Below are positions 9,363 through 18,634 of a DNA stretch of 64,000 nt, piece after piece; position 1 is the first letter of the stretch, and each line of letters begins with the position of its first letter. The notes beneath the pieces are model-generated. The model was not told the DNA's origin and ran no database searches. It saw nothing but the letters and a program-made list of their open reading frames with translations. The DNA comes from Simonsiella sp051414845 (lineage in GTDB: Bacteria > Pseudomonadota > Gammaproteobacteria > Burkholderiales > Neisseriaceae), in NCBI GenBank assembly GCA_051414845.1, contig CP183313.1:1674001-1738000 (forward strand), given 5' to 3'. The position numbers were made by a program, and so were the translations under genes.

Positions 9363-9569
9363 TTACGACAATTTCTCTTGTTCCGCCAATTCCGCCAACA
9401 TTTTTTGGCGTTTGTCGCACGGTTTATCGCAATCGCAGACTTTTTCCATGCCCAGCGCAGAAATGCCGCCGCAACTGCCTTTAATTTCACGGCGTTTGAA
9501 AATATAGCCCAACGCCATGCCAAAAATAACCGCTAAAAAAAACAATAAAGTAATGGCAAAAATTTTCAT
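9363..9569 (-). CDS. nqrM: NqrM, Na+-NQR maturation protein (DUF539)
   Basis: A 68-residue membrane-anchored protein. One hydrophobic helix (residues 3-24) is followed by a cytoplasmic tail with Cys33 (GSCGG) and Cys45, Cys47 and Cys51 (CDCDKPC). This matches the NqrM family, which is needed to place the iron centre between NqrD and NqrE. It lies downstream of apbE and the nqr operon on the same strand, separated from apbE by a repeat-bearing gap. Confidence 0.88.
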   Translation of the reverse strand: MKIFAITLLFFLAVIFGMALGYIFKRREIKGSCGGISALGMEKVCDCDKPCDKRQKMLAELAEQEKLS

Positions 9570-9814
9570 GTTTTCATCCTTAAAATGGTTTTTAACTTCG
9601 TTTCAGGCTGCCTGAAAGGGTACATCAAAATTTAACTCTGTTCCCTCCCCCCGACTAGCGTTTGAGGGTTACGATGGGGTAGCTGTTGATTCATCAGAAT
9701 TTTTTCAGAATATCAATCTTCTCACTCCCCCCAGCCCTCCCCCTTGCAGAAGGGTAGGGAGTAGGTTTCAGGCAGCATAAACATTTATTGTGAATCGTAT
9801 AGGCTGCCTGAAAG
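9570..9814. repeat. Pyrimidine-rich repeat region between apbE and nqrM
   Basis: No gene was seen. The region contains two DUS and a DUS fragment, plus two C-rich tracts (CCCTCCCCCC near 9651 and CCCTCCCCCTTGCAGAAGGG near 9736). The second resembles the CCCCTCCCCC...GGGAGAGGGG hairpin at 60462-60498 and the tract at about 10928 upstream of apbE, so it is probably another copy of a small hairpin repeat. Confidence 0.5.
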
Positions 9815-10867
9815 TTATTTTCCTGTTAATTTTTCAAATTCAGAAGACATTTTCGTTTCATAGCCGTTTGGCGTTTTCACAATCAAAAATACCGCTAATT
9901 TTTCCTTTTCCGCCACGCGCAAGGCTTCCGTTTCGCCCAACACAAACAAGCCCGTCGCCAAGCCATCCGCCGCCATCGTACTGTTTGCTACCACGCTAAT
10001 GGACGCGAGATTGTGGTTAATCGGCAATTCGGTTTTCGGGTTGATGATGTGCGACAAACGATTGCCTTTTTCGTCTGCATGGAAATTGCGATAATCACCC
10101 GATGTAGCAAGTGCTTGATTATCTAAAGGAATAATGATTTGGCTTTGTTGCTGCTGTGCCAAGCTGGGCTGTTCAATGCCAATGCGCCATGGTTCGCCTT
10201 GTGCGTTTTTGCCCTTGCCACGCAATTCACCGCCAATTTCCACCAGATAATTTTGCACGCCCAAGCTGTCTAAATGTTGCGCCAATTTGTCCACGCCAAA
10301 ACCTTTGGCAATGGCGGACAAATCTACATACACGCCATCTGCGCTTTTCGCGAGCGTAGCTTTTTTGCCATTTTCAGGCTGCCTGAGAACGATCTTGTCC
10401 AAGCCAACAATTTGTTTTGCTGCGCTTAATTGTTCAGGCGTGGGCGATTTTTTAATATTTTTATTCGGACCGAACCCCCACAAATTGACCAAAGGCCCGA
10501 CGGTTACGTCCAACGCGCCTTCGGTTACTTGGTTCAGGCGAATGGATTCCGCCATTACGGTGGCAAAATCGGCAGAAATTTCCTGTGGCGTTTTGGCGGC
10601 AGGTGCTTGATTAAATTGACTGATTTCTGAATCTGGCTGATAAGTGGACATTTGCCGATTCACTTCTACCAGCAAATCGTCCAACTGTTTTTGCACAACA
10701 GCATTTTCAGGCAGCGTGTTGTTGCTGGGCGCGATGTATTTGACGCTGTACGTCGTACCCATCGTTTTGCCTTCTATCACAACCATTTGATTGGTTTCGG
10801 CTTTTTGCGAACATGCGGCAAGGAAAATCGTGCTAGCTAATAATATTTTTTTAAATAAATTCATCAT
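9815..10867 (-). CDS. apbE: ApbE FAD:protein FMN transferase lipoprotein
   Basis: A 350-residue flavin transferase that covalently attaches FMN to threonines of NqrB and NqrC. With the ATG at 10867 the protein starts MMNLFKKILLASTIFLAAC, a signal peptide ending in a lipobox with Cys19. The reading frame stays open upstream to 10999, but that extension encodes repeat DNA, not a signal. GKTMGTTYSVKY opens the mature domain; VDLSAIAKGFGVD and NPKTELPI are conserved ApbE segments, and the DG near ADGLATGLFVLG fits the Mg2+/FAD site. It follows nqrF and serves that complex. The ribosome-binding site is weak. Confidence 0.9.
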   Translation of the reverse strand: MMNLFKKILLASTIFLAACSQKAETNQMVVIEGKTMGTTYSVKYIAPSNNTLPENAVVQKQLDDLLVEVNRQMSTYQPDSEISQFNQAPAAKTPQEISADFATVMAESIRLNQVTEGALDVTVGPLVNLWGFGPNKNIKKSPTPEQLSAAKQIVGLDKIVLRQPENGKKATLAKSADGVYVDLSAIAKGFGVDKLAQHLDSLGVQNYLVEIGGELRGKGKNAQGEPWRIGIEQPSLAQQQQSQIIIPLDNQALATSGDYRNFHADEKGNRLSHIINPKTELPINHNLASISVVANSTMAADGLATGLFVLGETEALRVAEKEKLAVFLIVKTPNGYETKMSSEFEKLTGK

Positions 10868-11063
10868 ATTTTTTGAAAATCGTTTTTCAGGCTGCCTAAA
10901 AATGCGCAACAAAGTTTTCGCCACTCTGCCCCCTTTGCAGAGAGGGAGGGAGCAGATTGCAGGTAGCAAATACAGTTGCACACAAAATAGGGAAACCATT
11001 TTAGCTTCGCTGAACTTCGTTTCAGGCAGCCTGAAAAACAGTTTCCCTATTTAAAATCAATAA

Positions 11064-12287
11064 TTAACCACCAAAATCATCTAACAAGATATTTTCGTCT
11101 TCCACACCCAAATCTTTGAGCATTTTAATCACGGACGAGTTCATAATCGGTGGGCCGCACATGTAAAATTCGCAATCTTCTGGGGCTTCATGGTTTTTCA
11201 GGTGGTTTTCGTAAACCACGTTGTGAATGAAGCCAGTGTAGCCGTCCCAGTTGTCGTCAGGTTGTGGGTCAGACAAGGCAACGTGCCATTTGAAGTTCGG
11301 GAATTCTTCCTCGAGCTGGTCAAAATCTTCCACATAGAACATTTCACGTTTGGAACGCGCGCCATACCAAAATGTGATTTTGCGTTTGGAACTCAAGCGT
11401 TTTAGTTGGTCAAAAATGTGTGAACGCATCGGTGCCATACCTGCACCACCACCGATGAACACCATTTCCGCGTCCGTTTCTTTGGCAAAAAATTCGCCAA
11501 ATGGCCCTGAAATCGTAACCTTGTCGCCCGCTTTCAAAGACCAAATGTAAGACGACATTTGCCCTGGTGGCACGTCGGGATTGTTGGGCGGCGGCGTGGC
11601 AATGCGCACGTTCAACATGATGATGCCTTTTTCTTCGGGATACGATGCCATAGAGTACGCGCGAACAATCGGCTCGTCCACTTTGGAAACGTAACGCCAC
11701 AGATTAAATTTATCCCAATCTTCGTGATATTCTTTTGGCACATCAAAATCTTGGTATTTCACAGTGTGCGCTGGGGCTTCAATTTGAATGTAGCCACCTG
11801 CGCGGAATGGCACTTCTTCACCTTCGGGAATCGCCAATTTCAATTCTTTGATGAACGTGGCTTTGTTGTCGTTGGAAATGACGGTACATTCCCATTTTTT
11901 CACGCCAAACACTTCTTCCGACACTTCCACTTCCATGTCGCTTTTCACGTTTACTTGGCACGACAGGCGGCAACCTTCGGCTGCTTCGCGCTTGCTGATG
12001 TGGGATAATTCGGTTGGCAAAATGTCGCCACCGCCACTTTTCACTTTCACTTTGCATTGACCGCAAGAGCCACCGCCACCGCAAGCCGATGACACGAAAA
12101 TGCCTTTGCTTGCCAATGCGCCGAGCAATTTACCACCTGCTGGCAGGGTAATGGCTTTGTCGGGGTCATCGTTGATTTTAATGGTAATGTCGCCCGAATT
12201 AACCAGTTTGGCTTTGGCGAACAAAATCATCAACGCCAATACCACCACCAGTACGGTAAACATCACAATACCTAAAATAATTTCCAT
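11064..12287 (-). CDS. nqrF: Na+-NQR subunit F, NADH dehydrogenase
   Basis: A 407-residue subunit where NADH electrons enter the complex. It has an N-terminal membrane helix (residues 3-24). A ferredoxin domain carries Cys69, Cys75, Cys78 and Cys110 for the 2Fe-2S cluster. The FAD domain includes RAYSMASYP, and the NAD domain has GGGAGMAPMRSH and CGPPIMNSSV. The C-terminus ENILLDDFGG is typical. It is the last nqr structural gene and, unlike its siblings, is separated from the previous gene (nqrE) by 156 bases holding a strong hairpin. Confidence 0.95.
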   Translation of the reverse strand: MEIILGIVMFTVLVVVLALMILFAKAKLVNSGDITIKINDDPDKAITLPAGGKLLGALASKGIFVSSACGGGGSCGQCKVKVKSGGGDILPTELSHISKREAAEGCRLSCQVNVKSDMEVEVSEEVFGVKKWECTVISNDNKATFIKELKLAIPEGEEVPFRAGGYIQIEAPAHTVKYQDFDVPKEYHEDWDKFNLWRYVSKVDEPIVRAYSMASYPEEKGIIMLNVRIATPPPNNPDVPPGQMSSYIWSLKAGDKVTISGPFGEFFAKETDAEMVFIGGGAGMAPMRSHIFDQLKRLSSKRKITFWYGARSKREMFYVEDFDQLEEEFPNFKWHVALSDPQPDDNWDGYTGFIHNVVYENHLKNHEAPEDCEFYMCGPPIMNSSVIKMLKDLGVEDENILLDDFGG

Positions 12288-12345
12288 ACCAATCTCTTTT
12301 TCAATGGATTAGAAGTTTTCAGGCTGCCTGAAAAATACATTTATC

Positions 12346-12412
12346 GTAGGTTGGGTTGTAAACCCAACACTTTGTTCTTTTGGGGAAATGTTGGGTTTAC
12401 AACCCAACCTAC
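12346..12412. repeat. Perfect 24-bp inverted repeat between nqrE and nqrF
   Basis: Arms 12346-12369 and 12389-12412 are exact reverse complements separated by 19 bases. Each arm is itself a palindrome (TTGGGTT, GTA, AACCCAA), so several alternative hairpins are possible. Single arms recur at about 56348 and, partly, at 21053, so this is a dispersed repeat. DUS copies lie on both sides (12318 and 12422). Confidence 0.9.
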
Positions 12413-12443
12413 ACGATTGACTTTCAGGCTGCCTGAAATGCGT

Positions 12444-13040
12444 TTACAACTGAATACCCGAAAACGACATAAAGCCCAATGCCATCAAGCCGCCGCTAAT
12501 GAAGGTAATCCCCAAACCGCGCAAACCGACTGGCACATCGGCATATTTCAATTTTTCGGTAATGCCTGCCAAAGCGACAATCGCCAACATCCAGCCCAAG
12601 CCTGCGCCTGTGCCGTAAACGGCTGATTCTATGAAGTTATAATCGCGCTGCACCATAAACGACACACCACCGAAAATGGCACAGTTTACGGTAATTAACG
12701 GCAGGAAAATGCCCAATGCGTTGTACAAAGCAGGGAAATATTTGTCCAAAATCATTTCCAAAATTTGCACAATGGCAGCAATCACGCCAATAAACGTGAT
12801 GAATTTCAAAAAGGTTAAATCCACGCCTTCTACAATCGCGCCGTCTTTAAGCAGCAGCGAGTAAACCAACTGATTGGCTGGCACGGAAATCGCCAACACC
12901 ACCGTTACCGCCACGCCCAAGCCAAACGCGGTAGAAATTTTCTTGGACACCGCCAAAAAGGTACACATGCCCAAGAAAAACGACAACGCCATATTTTCAA
13001 TAAACACGGCTTTGACAAAAATGCTCAATAAATTTTCCAT
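12444..13040 (-). CDS. nqrE: Na+-NQR subunit E
   Basis: A 198-residue integral membrane subunit with six predicted helices, homologous to NqrD and RnfA. NqrD and NqrE together hold an iron centre in the membrane and take part in Na+ transfer. The N-terminus MENLLSIFVKAVFIENMALSF and the segment AIVALAGITEKLKYADVP fit the family. It starts two bases after the nqrD stop, so translation is probably coupled. Confidence 0.95.
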   Translation of the reverse strand: MENLLSIFVKAVFIENMALSFFLGMCTFLAVSKKISTAFGLGVAVTVVLAISVPANQLVYSLLLKDGAIVEGVDLTFLKFITFIGVIAAIVQILEMILDKYFPALYNALGIFLPLITVNCAIFGGVSFMVQRDYNFIESAVYGTGAGLGWMLAIVALAGITEKLKYADVPVGLRGLGITFISGGLMALGFMSFSGIQL

Positions 13041-13042
13041 GT

Positions 13043-13669
13043 TTATTTCTCCGCTTGTTCAGGTTTCCAAGTGCGCAATGCCCACACCAAAAAGCCGATG
13101 ATGAAAAACGCGCTTGGCGCAAGCAAAAATAAGCCGTTGGCTTGATACCAGCCGCCATTTTGCACGGTTTGCATAATTTCAAAGCCGAACAATTTGCCCG
13201 AACCAATCAATTCGCGAATGGTCGCCACGATTAACAAAATCATGCCGTAGCCAAAACCTTGTCCCAAACCGTCCACAAAACTTTCTAGCGGCGGCTCTTT
13301 CATCGCAAACGCTTCGGCGCGACCCATGACGATACAGTTGGTAATAATCAAACCCACGAAAACGGATAATTGTTTAGACAATTCATATGCATAGGCTTGC
13401 AACACTTGGTCAACCACGGTTACTAACGACGCGATAATCGCCATTTGCACGATAATACGAATGCTGTTGGGAATGTAATTACGAATCAACGAGATAAAAA
13501 AGCTGGAAAACGCCGTAACCAATGCCACCGCAATCCCCATCACAATCGCGGTTTTCAGTTGCGTGGTTACCGCCAAGGCGGAGCACACACCCAAAACCTG
13601 CAAGGCAATCGGATTGTTTTCAATAAACGGGGAAAAAAACAAATGTTTCAATCGTTTAGAATCAGCCAT
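13043..13669 (-). CDS. nqrD: Na+-NQR subunit D
   Basis: A 208-residue integral membrane subunit with about six helices, paralogous to NqrE. LGVCSALAVTTQLKTA near the N-terminus and IVTNCIVMGRAEAFA-like segments (here ITNCIVMGRAEAFAMKEPP) are diagnostic and include the membrane Cys thought to ligate iron. Its start overlaps the nqrC stop by one base. Confidence 0.95.
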   Translation of the reverse strand: MADSKRLKHLFFSPFIENNPIALQVLGVCSALAVTTQLKTAIVMGIAVALVTAFSSFFISLIRNYIPNSIRIIVQMAIIASLVTVVDQVLQAYAYELSKQLSVFVGLIITNCIVMGRAEAFAMKEPPLESFVDGLGQGFGYGMILLIVATIRELIGSGKLFGFEIMQTVQNGGWYQANGLFLLAPSAFFIIGFLVWALRTWKPEQAEK

Positions 13670-14442
13670 TATTTTGCTCCTGCTTTTATTTTTTCCAAAA
13701 ATGGCGCGTAACCATTTTCGCTAAACCAATATTTGAACGAATTGTTTACGCCTTTGGTGGTTTGCGTTGCGCCTGACAAGCCGTCCACGCCATGTTCTCT
13801 GTCTTTTGAGCCACCACGACCAACATAAATTTTCAGGCTGCCTGAATCGTCGTACAATTTCTTGCCAACAAAATTCTTTTGCCACAATGGGTTGGCAATC
13901 TCGCCGCCCAAACCTGCGGTTTCGCCTTGTTCATAATAGGTTAAACCGTTAATCGTGTTACCGTCGTTTTTGACTGCGACAAAACCATACATAATTGACC
14001 ACAAACCGCTACCATGCATCGGCAAAACGTATTGTTCTACGTTGCCATTGGCATCTTTCACAGCGTAAATTTCCGCGTATTTGGCGCGTGTTTGAATGCT
14101 GGCAATGTCTTGTTCTTTGGGAATTTTCACACTTTGCGCTGGGTCTTTAGCGGCGGCGCGTGCGTCAAACGATTTCATATCTTGCACATATTCGCCTGTT
14201 GCCAAATCTACCACACGCGATTCCACACGTTCGGCATACAGTTTTGCCACATCAACTTGTTGGCTGCCTGAAAGCAAACCTGCTGCCTGTAAAATATTCT
14301 TTTGTTTATCAATCGCTTTTTGTTTGTTTTGTGCCGATTTCAAGCCAACCGCCGCGCCAGCCACCACCACCGAACACAACAAACTCACCGCCAGCACCAC
14401 GCCCATGGTGCCGCCGAAACTGTCTTTATTAAATTTAGCCAT
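13669..14442 (-). CDS. nqrC: Na+-NQR subunit C, FMN-binding
   Basis: A 257-residue subunit with one N-terminal membrane helix and a large periplasmic domain. GLSGATQTTKGV carries the SGAT motif whose threonine receives covalent FMN from ApbE. The start is placed at the ATG at 14442 (MAKFNKDSFGGTMGVVLAVS), which overlaps the end of nqrB by eight bases; the longer open frame to 14514 runs inside nqrB and is not used. A DUS is in frame near 13832-13848, where it encodes SGSLK. Confidence 0.94.
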   Translation of the reverse strand: MAKFNKDSFGGTMGVVLAVSLLCSVVVAGAAVGLKSAQNKQKAIDKQKNILQAAGLLSGSQQVDVAKLYAERVESRVVDLATGEYVQDMKSFDARAAAKDPAQSVKIPKEQDIASIQTRAKYAEIYAVKDANGNVEQYVLPMHGSGLWSIMYGFVAVKNDGNTINGLTYYEQGETAGLGGEIANPLWQKNFVGKKLYDDSGSLKIYVGRGGSKDREHGVDGLSGATQTTKGVNNSFKYWFSENGYAPFLEKIKAGAK

Positions 14443-15667
14443 GACGTGCCTTTCTGCGTTTGATGTTGGCGCGTACCACAATATAGTCAAAAATGGGGGC
14501 GAATAAGTTGGCAAACAAAATCGCCAACATCATGCCTTCGGGATAAGCGGGATTCACGACGCGAATCAACACGCACATCACGCCAATCAATGCGCCATAC
14601 CACCATTTGCCTGTGTTGGTAAACGATGCGGAAACAGGGTCGGTCGCCATGAAAAACATACCAATCGCAAAACCACCCAATACCAAATGCCAATACCACG
14701 GCATCGCAAACATGTGATTCGTGTCCGAACCAATCATATTAAACAGCGTAGAAGTCGCCACCATGCCAATCATCACACCAGCAATAATGCGCCACGACGC
14801 AATGCGCAAAAACACGATAAACAAGCCGCCAATCAACAACGCCAAAGTAGAAACTTCGCCCGTAGAACCTGGGATATTGCCGATAAACGCATCCAGCCAA
14901 GCAATGGGCTGACCTGTTACGTTGTGCAACAAGGCTTGTTGTCCGCCTTGCGTCCATTGCGCCAACGCGGTTGCGCCTGAATAGCCGTCCACCACAGTCC
15001 ATACTTTGTCGCCCGAAATTTGCGCAGGATAGGCGAAAAATAGAAATGCACGACCAGCCAAAGCAGGATTCATGAAATTTTTGCCTGTGCCGCCAAATAC
15101 TTCTTTTGCCACCACCACGCCAAAAGTAATGCCCAACGCCGCTTGCCACAAAGGCAAAGTAGGTGGCACAATCAGTGCGAATAAAATAGACGTAACGAAA
15201 AAGCCTTCATTAATTTCATGTTTGCGAATGGTGGCGAACAACACTTCCCAAAAGCCGCCGACCGCAAACACGGTCATGTAAATTGGCACAAAGAAAATCG
15301 CGCCGAGCAATAATTTGCTGAACCACCCTGCCCCAGCGGTTAAATTCACGCCAATCGCGTTAGCGAACGCATAATGCCAGTCGCCCGCAATATTCGCTTC
15401 CAGCAAACCTGTGTGATTTGCCGCTAAAATCGCTTGTTCGCCTGCGTTGTACATACCGTAAAACATGGCGGGAAACAAAGCCAGCCACACCAGCGTCATC
15501 ATGCGTTTAGAATCCAACGCATCGCGAACGTGGGTTAATTTTTGCGTAACCAAACCTTGCGTGTACAAAATACTCACCACCGCCTCAAACAGCGGATACC
15601 ACGTTTCGTATTTACCGCCCTTGTGAAACTGCGGTTCAATTTTATCTAAAAAACTCTTCAAGCCCAT
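14435..15667 (-). CDS. nqrB: Na+-NQR subunit B, FMN- and riboflavin-binding
   Basis: A 410-residue membrane subunit with about ten helices that forms the core of the Na+ path and quinone site. GYSGATALAQW contains the SGAT motif for covalent FMN. MGLKSFLDKIEPQFHKGGKYE is a typical N-terminus. It starts three bases after the nqrA stop and overlaps nqrC, showing one transcription unit. Confidence 0.95.
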   Translation of the reverse strand: MGLKSFLDKIEPQFHKGGKYETWYPLFEAVVSILYTQGLVTQKLTHVRDALDSKRMMTLVWLALFPAMFYGMYNAGEQAILAANHTGLLEANIAGDWHYAFANAIGVNLTAGAGWFSKLLLGAIFFVPIYMTVFAVGGFWEVLFATIRKHEINEGFFVTSILFALIVPPTLPLWQAALGITFGVVVAKEVFGGTGKNFMNPALAGRAFLFFAYPAQISGDKVWTVVDGYSGATALAQWTQGGQQALLHNVTGQPIAWLDAFIGNIPGSTGEVSTLALLIGGLFIVFLRIASWRIIAGVMIGMVATSTLFNMIGSDTNHMFAMPWYWHLVLGGFAIGMFFMATDPVSASFTNTGKWWYGALIGVMCVLIRVVNPAYPEGMMLAILFANLFAPIFDYIVVRANIKRRKARHG

Positions 15668-15670
15668 CGT

Positions 15671-17017
15671 TTAGCCTTCCTTCTCAATCGTGTTCAGCAC
15701 ATTGCGCAACAATGGACCATATTCATATTTCCCTGGGCAAACAAAACTGCACAAAGCCAAATCTTCTTCGTCCAATTCCAAGCAGCCCAACGCTTGCGCG
15801 CTGTCGCTATCGCCCACGATTAAATCGCGCAACAATAATGTTGGCAAAATATCCAACGGCATCACGCGTTCATACGAGCCAATCGGCACCATCGCGCGGT
15901 CGCCGCCGTTGGTTGATGTGGTGAAATTGAACAATTTATTTTTCAGGAAATGTCCCAACGTGGTGCGCGTCATGGTGAATTTTTCCGCGCTGGGGATAAT
16001 CCAGCCGAAAAATTCTTTCGCGCGCCCTTCTTCAATCACGGAAATTTGATTGTGGAAACGCCCCAAATAATCGTGTGCGCCAATGGCAATGCCGCCATTT
16101 AACACCGAACCTGAAATAATGCGGTTGTCGCCGCTTTTCAGGCTGCCTGAAACCAATTCCGACACTTGCGCGCCCCAAATGGTGCGAATCAAGCGCGGCT
16201 GTTCCACTTGCGGGCCTGCGAGCGAAATCACGCGGCGGCAATCCAATTTGCCCGTGCTAAACAACACGCCCATCGCCAACACATCTTGATAACCAACGTG
16301 CCAAACGGTTTTCTTTTCCGACACAGGTTCAATAAAATGAATGTGCGTGCCGACCAAACCTGCGGGGTGAACACCACCAAATTCATGCACTTGCACATTG
16401 GCTACCTGAATCGTTGGCACGTCCGCACCGGTGGCTTTGCAGACGTGAATTTTCTTGTCCGTCAAACGGCTAATCGCCGTCAGACCGTTAATGAAATCGT
16501 CGCGGCGTTCGTTGATAATCGCCACAGGATTGGCGGCAAGCGGATTGGTATCCATCGCCGTAACAAAAATCGCCGCAGGTTGCGCGTCAATCGCAGGAAT
16601 CTTGCTAAACGGGCGCGTGCGCAAAGCCGTCCACAAACCCGATTGCTGCAATTGTTCGCGTACTTGTTCGTCCGATAATTCGGCAATTTGGCTGCCTGAA
16701 AACGCGTTAAACGTGATTTCATCGCTGCCTGAAAGCTCAATGACCACCGATTGCAACACGCGCTTTTCGCCACGATTAATCGCCACGACTTTACCCGCCG
16801 CAGGTGCGGTAAACACCACGCCAGCATTTTTCTTGTCTTCAAACAGCACTTGTCCTTTTTTGACAATATCGCCTTCCGCCACTTTCATGCTTGGGCGCAT
16901 ACCCACATATTCTTCGCCCAACACAGCAACATGTTTTACCGCGTTGCCATCAAAAATGGCGGATTGGTCTGGCTTACCAGCAATCGGCAAATCCAAGCCT
17001 TTTTTAATGTTTACCAT
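15671..17017 (-). CDS. nqrA: Na+-NQR subunit A
   Basis: A 448-residue soluble cytoplasmic subunit, the first gene of nqrABCDEF. MVNIKKGLDLPIAGKP is the standard start. CLELDEEDLALCSFVCPGKYE near the C-terminus is conserved. In-frame DUS supply SGSLK at about 16137-16153 and parts of SGS segments near 16690-16735. The complex oxidises NADH, reduces ubiquinone and pumps Na+ outward, the sodium force that GltS (17186) and the alanine symporter (58573) could use. Confidence 0.95.
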   Translation of the reverse strand: MVNIKKGLDLPIAGKPDQSAIFDGNAVKHVAVLGEEYVGMRPSMKVAEGDIVKKGQVLFEDKKNAGVVFTAPAAGKVVAINRGEKRVLQSVVIELSGSDEITFNAFSGSQIAELSDEQVREQLQQSGLWTALRTRPFSKIPAIDAQPAAIFVTAMDTNPLAANPVAIINERRDDFINGLTAISRLTDKKIHVCKATGADVPTIQVANVQVHEFGGVHPAGLVGTHIHFIEPVSEKKTVWHVGYQDVLAMGVLFSTGKLDCRRVISLAGPQVEQPRLIRTIWGAQVSELVSGSLKSGDNRIISGSVLNGGIAIGAHDYLGRFHNQISVIEEGRAKEFFGWIIPSAEKFTMTRTTLGHFLKNKLFNFTTSTNGGDRAMVPIGSYERVMPLDILPTLLLRDLIVGDSDSAQALGCLELDEEDLALCSFVCPGKYEYGPLLRNVLNTIEKEG

Positions 17018-17185
17018 AGATGTGTTCCGATATTTTCCTGAAACAAAAGTTAGCGAATTTTAACAGAAAATAGAGCAACTGACTATGTTGGACATGAAGC
17101 AAAGCTATCTCTAAATGCCGAAAAAAGAAACAAAAACAGCCCAAAAGCATTTCACAATACTTTCAGGCTGCCTGAAAATGCGTTC

Positions 17186-18442
17186 TTAACCAAAAATCGC
17201 CATCAAGCGGTCAAGGATAAAGAAGTTCACAAAATCGATAAAGAACGCGCCCACCAAAGGCACAATCAAAAACGCTTTGTGCGAAGGACCGAACGTGCCC
17301 GTAATCGATTGCATATTTGCCACCGCAGTAGGCGTCGCGCCCAATCCGAAACCGCAATGCCCTGCCGCCAATACTGCCGCGTCGTAGTCTTTGCCCATAA
17401 AACGCGCGGTAACAAAGTACGCATACAAAATCATCACCACAACTTGCGCACCCAAAATCAAGCTCATCGTGCCCGCCATTGACGCCAACTCCCACAATTT
17501 CATGCTCATCAACGCCATCGCCAAAAACAGGCTCAATGACGCATTACCAAACACGTCAATCGCGCGGTCAAACATATCAAATTTGAAAATTTTCGTCAGC
17601 GCATTGCGCAACAACACGCCAAAACCCAACGCCCACACAAATTGCGGTACTTTTTTCAAGGTATCATGGTCAGAAAAATAACCATAAACCAAAGCCGAAA
17701 CCGCCAAACACGCCGCAAATAACGCCATCGTTTCAATCGCCGAATTCGCCGTAATCAAGCGTTCTTGTTTCGCATCTTCAAACGTTTCATTGTCGTATTG
17801 ACCCGCAAACTCTTCTTGCATATGCGCTTTTTGCGCGTCAGTTACTTGCATATCGGTCAAGGGTTTGCGACCCATTTTGTTCACCAAACGACGCGCCACA
17901 GGGCCACCAATCAAACCACCTGCTACCAAACCAAACGTCGCCGAAACCATCGCCATTTCCACCGCATGGGGAATGTGAAATTGTTCCGTCAAAATTTTGC
18001 CATACGCCGCGCCCGTGCCGTGTCCGCCTGTCAATGTGATGGAGCCCATAATCAAGCCAATCAATGGATTTTCGCCCATTGCTGCCGCCAAGCCGATACC
18101 GACAAAGTTTTGAATCACAATAAAAATACTCACGATGATAAGAAACGCCACCAGCGGAAAACCACCTTGCTTCAAACGCGCAAAGTCTGCCGACAAACCA
18201 ATTGACGAGAAGAAAATCAACATAAACGCACTTTGCAGCGACGATTCAAATTTAAACGTCGTACCTGTCGTCATGTAAATAATAGAAATAACCAAAGCCG
18301 CCAACAAACCGCCGGTTACAGGCTCAGGAATGTTGAAATCGCGGAAAAATTTTACTTTCTTTACGATTAAACGACCAATCAGCAACACAATCGTTGCCAT
18401 AATTAAAGTGTAATAACCATTTAAAACAATAGGTTCATTCAT
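17186..18442 (-). CDS. gltS: Sodium/glutamate symporter GltS
   Basis: A 418-residue inner membrane carrier with about ten helices. GSITLTGGHGTGAAYG (near residue 150) and GHCGFGLGATPTAVANM (near 365) are the two signature re-entrant loops of the family. It imports glutamate with Na+. The start at 18442 (MNEPIVLNGYYTL) is the only sensible ATG. It lies upstream of nqrA on the same strand, but a 168-base gap suggests separate transcription. A perfect DUS-centred palindrome lies just upstream. Confidence 0.94.
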   Translation of the reverse strand: MNEPIVLNGYYTLIMATIVLLIGRLIVKKVKFFRDFNIPEPVTGGLLAALVISIIYMTTGTTFKFESSLQSAFMLIFFSSIGLSADFARLKQGGFPLVAFLIIVSIFIVIQNFVGIGLAAAMGENPLIGLIMGSITLTGGHGTGAAYGKILTEQFHIPHAVEMAMVSATFGLVAGGLIGGPVARRLVNKMGRKPLTDMQVTDAQKAHMQEEFAGQYDNETFEDAKQERLITANSAIETMALFAACLAVSALVYGYFSDHDTLKKVPQFVWALGFGVLLRNALTKIFKFDMFDRAIDVFGNASLSLFLAMALMSMKLWELASMAGTMSLILGAQVVVMILYAYFVTARFMGKDYDAAVLAAGHCGFGLGATPTAVANMQSITGTFGPSHKAFLIVPLVGAFFIDFVNFFILDRLMAIFG

Positions 18443-18470
18443 TATTCAACCTCGCAAAATAATAATAATA

Positions 18471-18501
18471 AAACGCCTTTCAGGCTGCCTGAAAGGCGTT
18501 T
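18471..18501. repeat. 31-bp perfect palindrome centred on a DUS, upstream of gltS
   Basis: AAACGCCTTTCAGGC, a single T, then the exact reverse complement. The palindrome extends beyond the usual DUS arms by seven bases on each side. It lies 28 bases before the gltS start, within the probable leader or promoter. Confidence 0.85.
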
Positions 18502-18634
18502 GAAATCCCACGAATCATAGTGGATTGGTTAAATTTTGTCAAAAAAATGAATAAAAATTGTGATTCCTTTACGTTTGCTAAGGTTTCACGCCTGAAATGT
18601 TTACGCATTGTTTCAGGCTGTCTGAAAGTTTGGT

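Noticed and set aside
18515..18545. ATAGTGGATTGGTTAAATTTTGTC as a Correia element end
   Set aside because: Only about ten bases match the Correia terminus and no partner end or interior is present.
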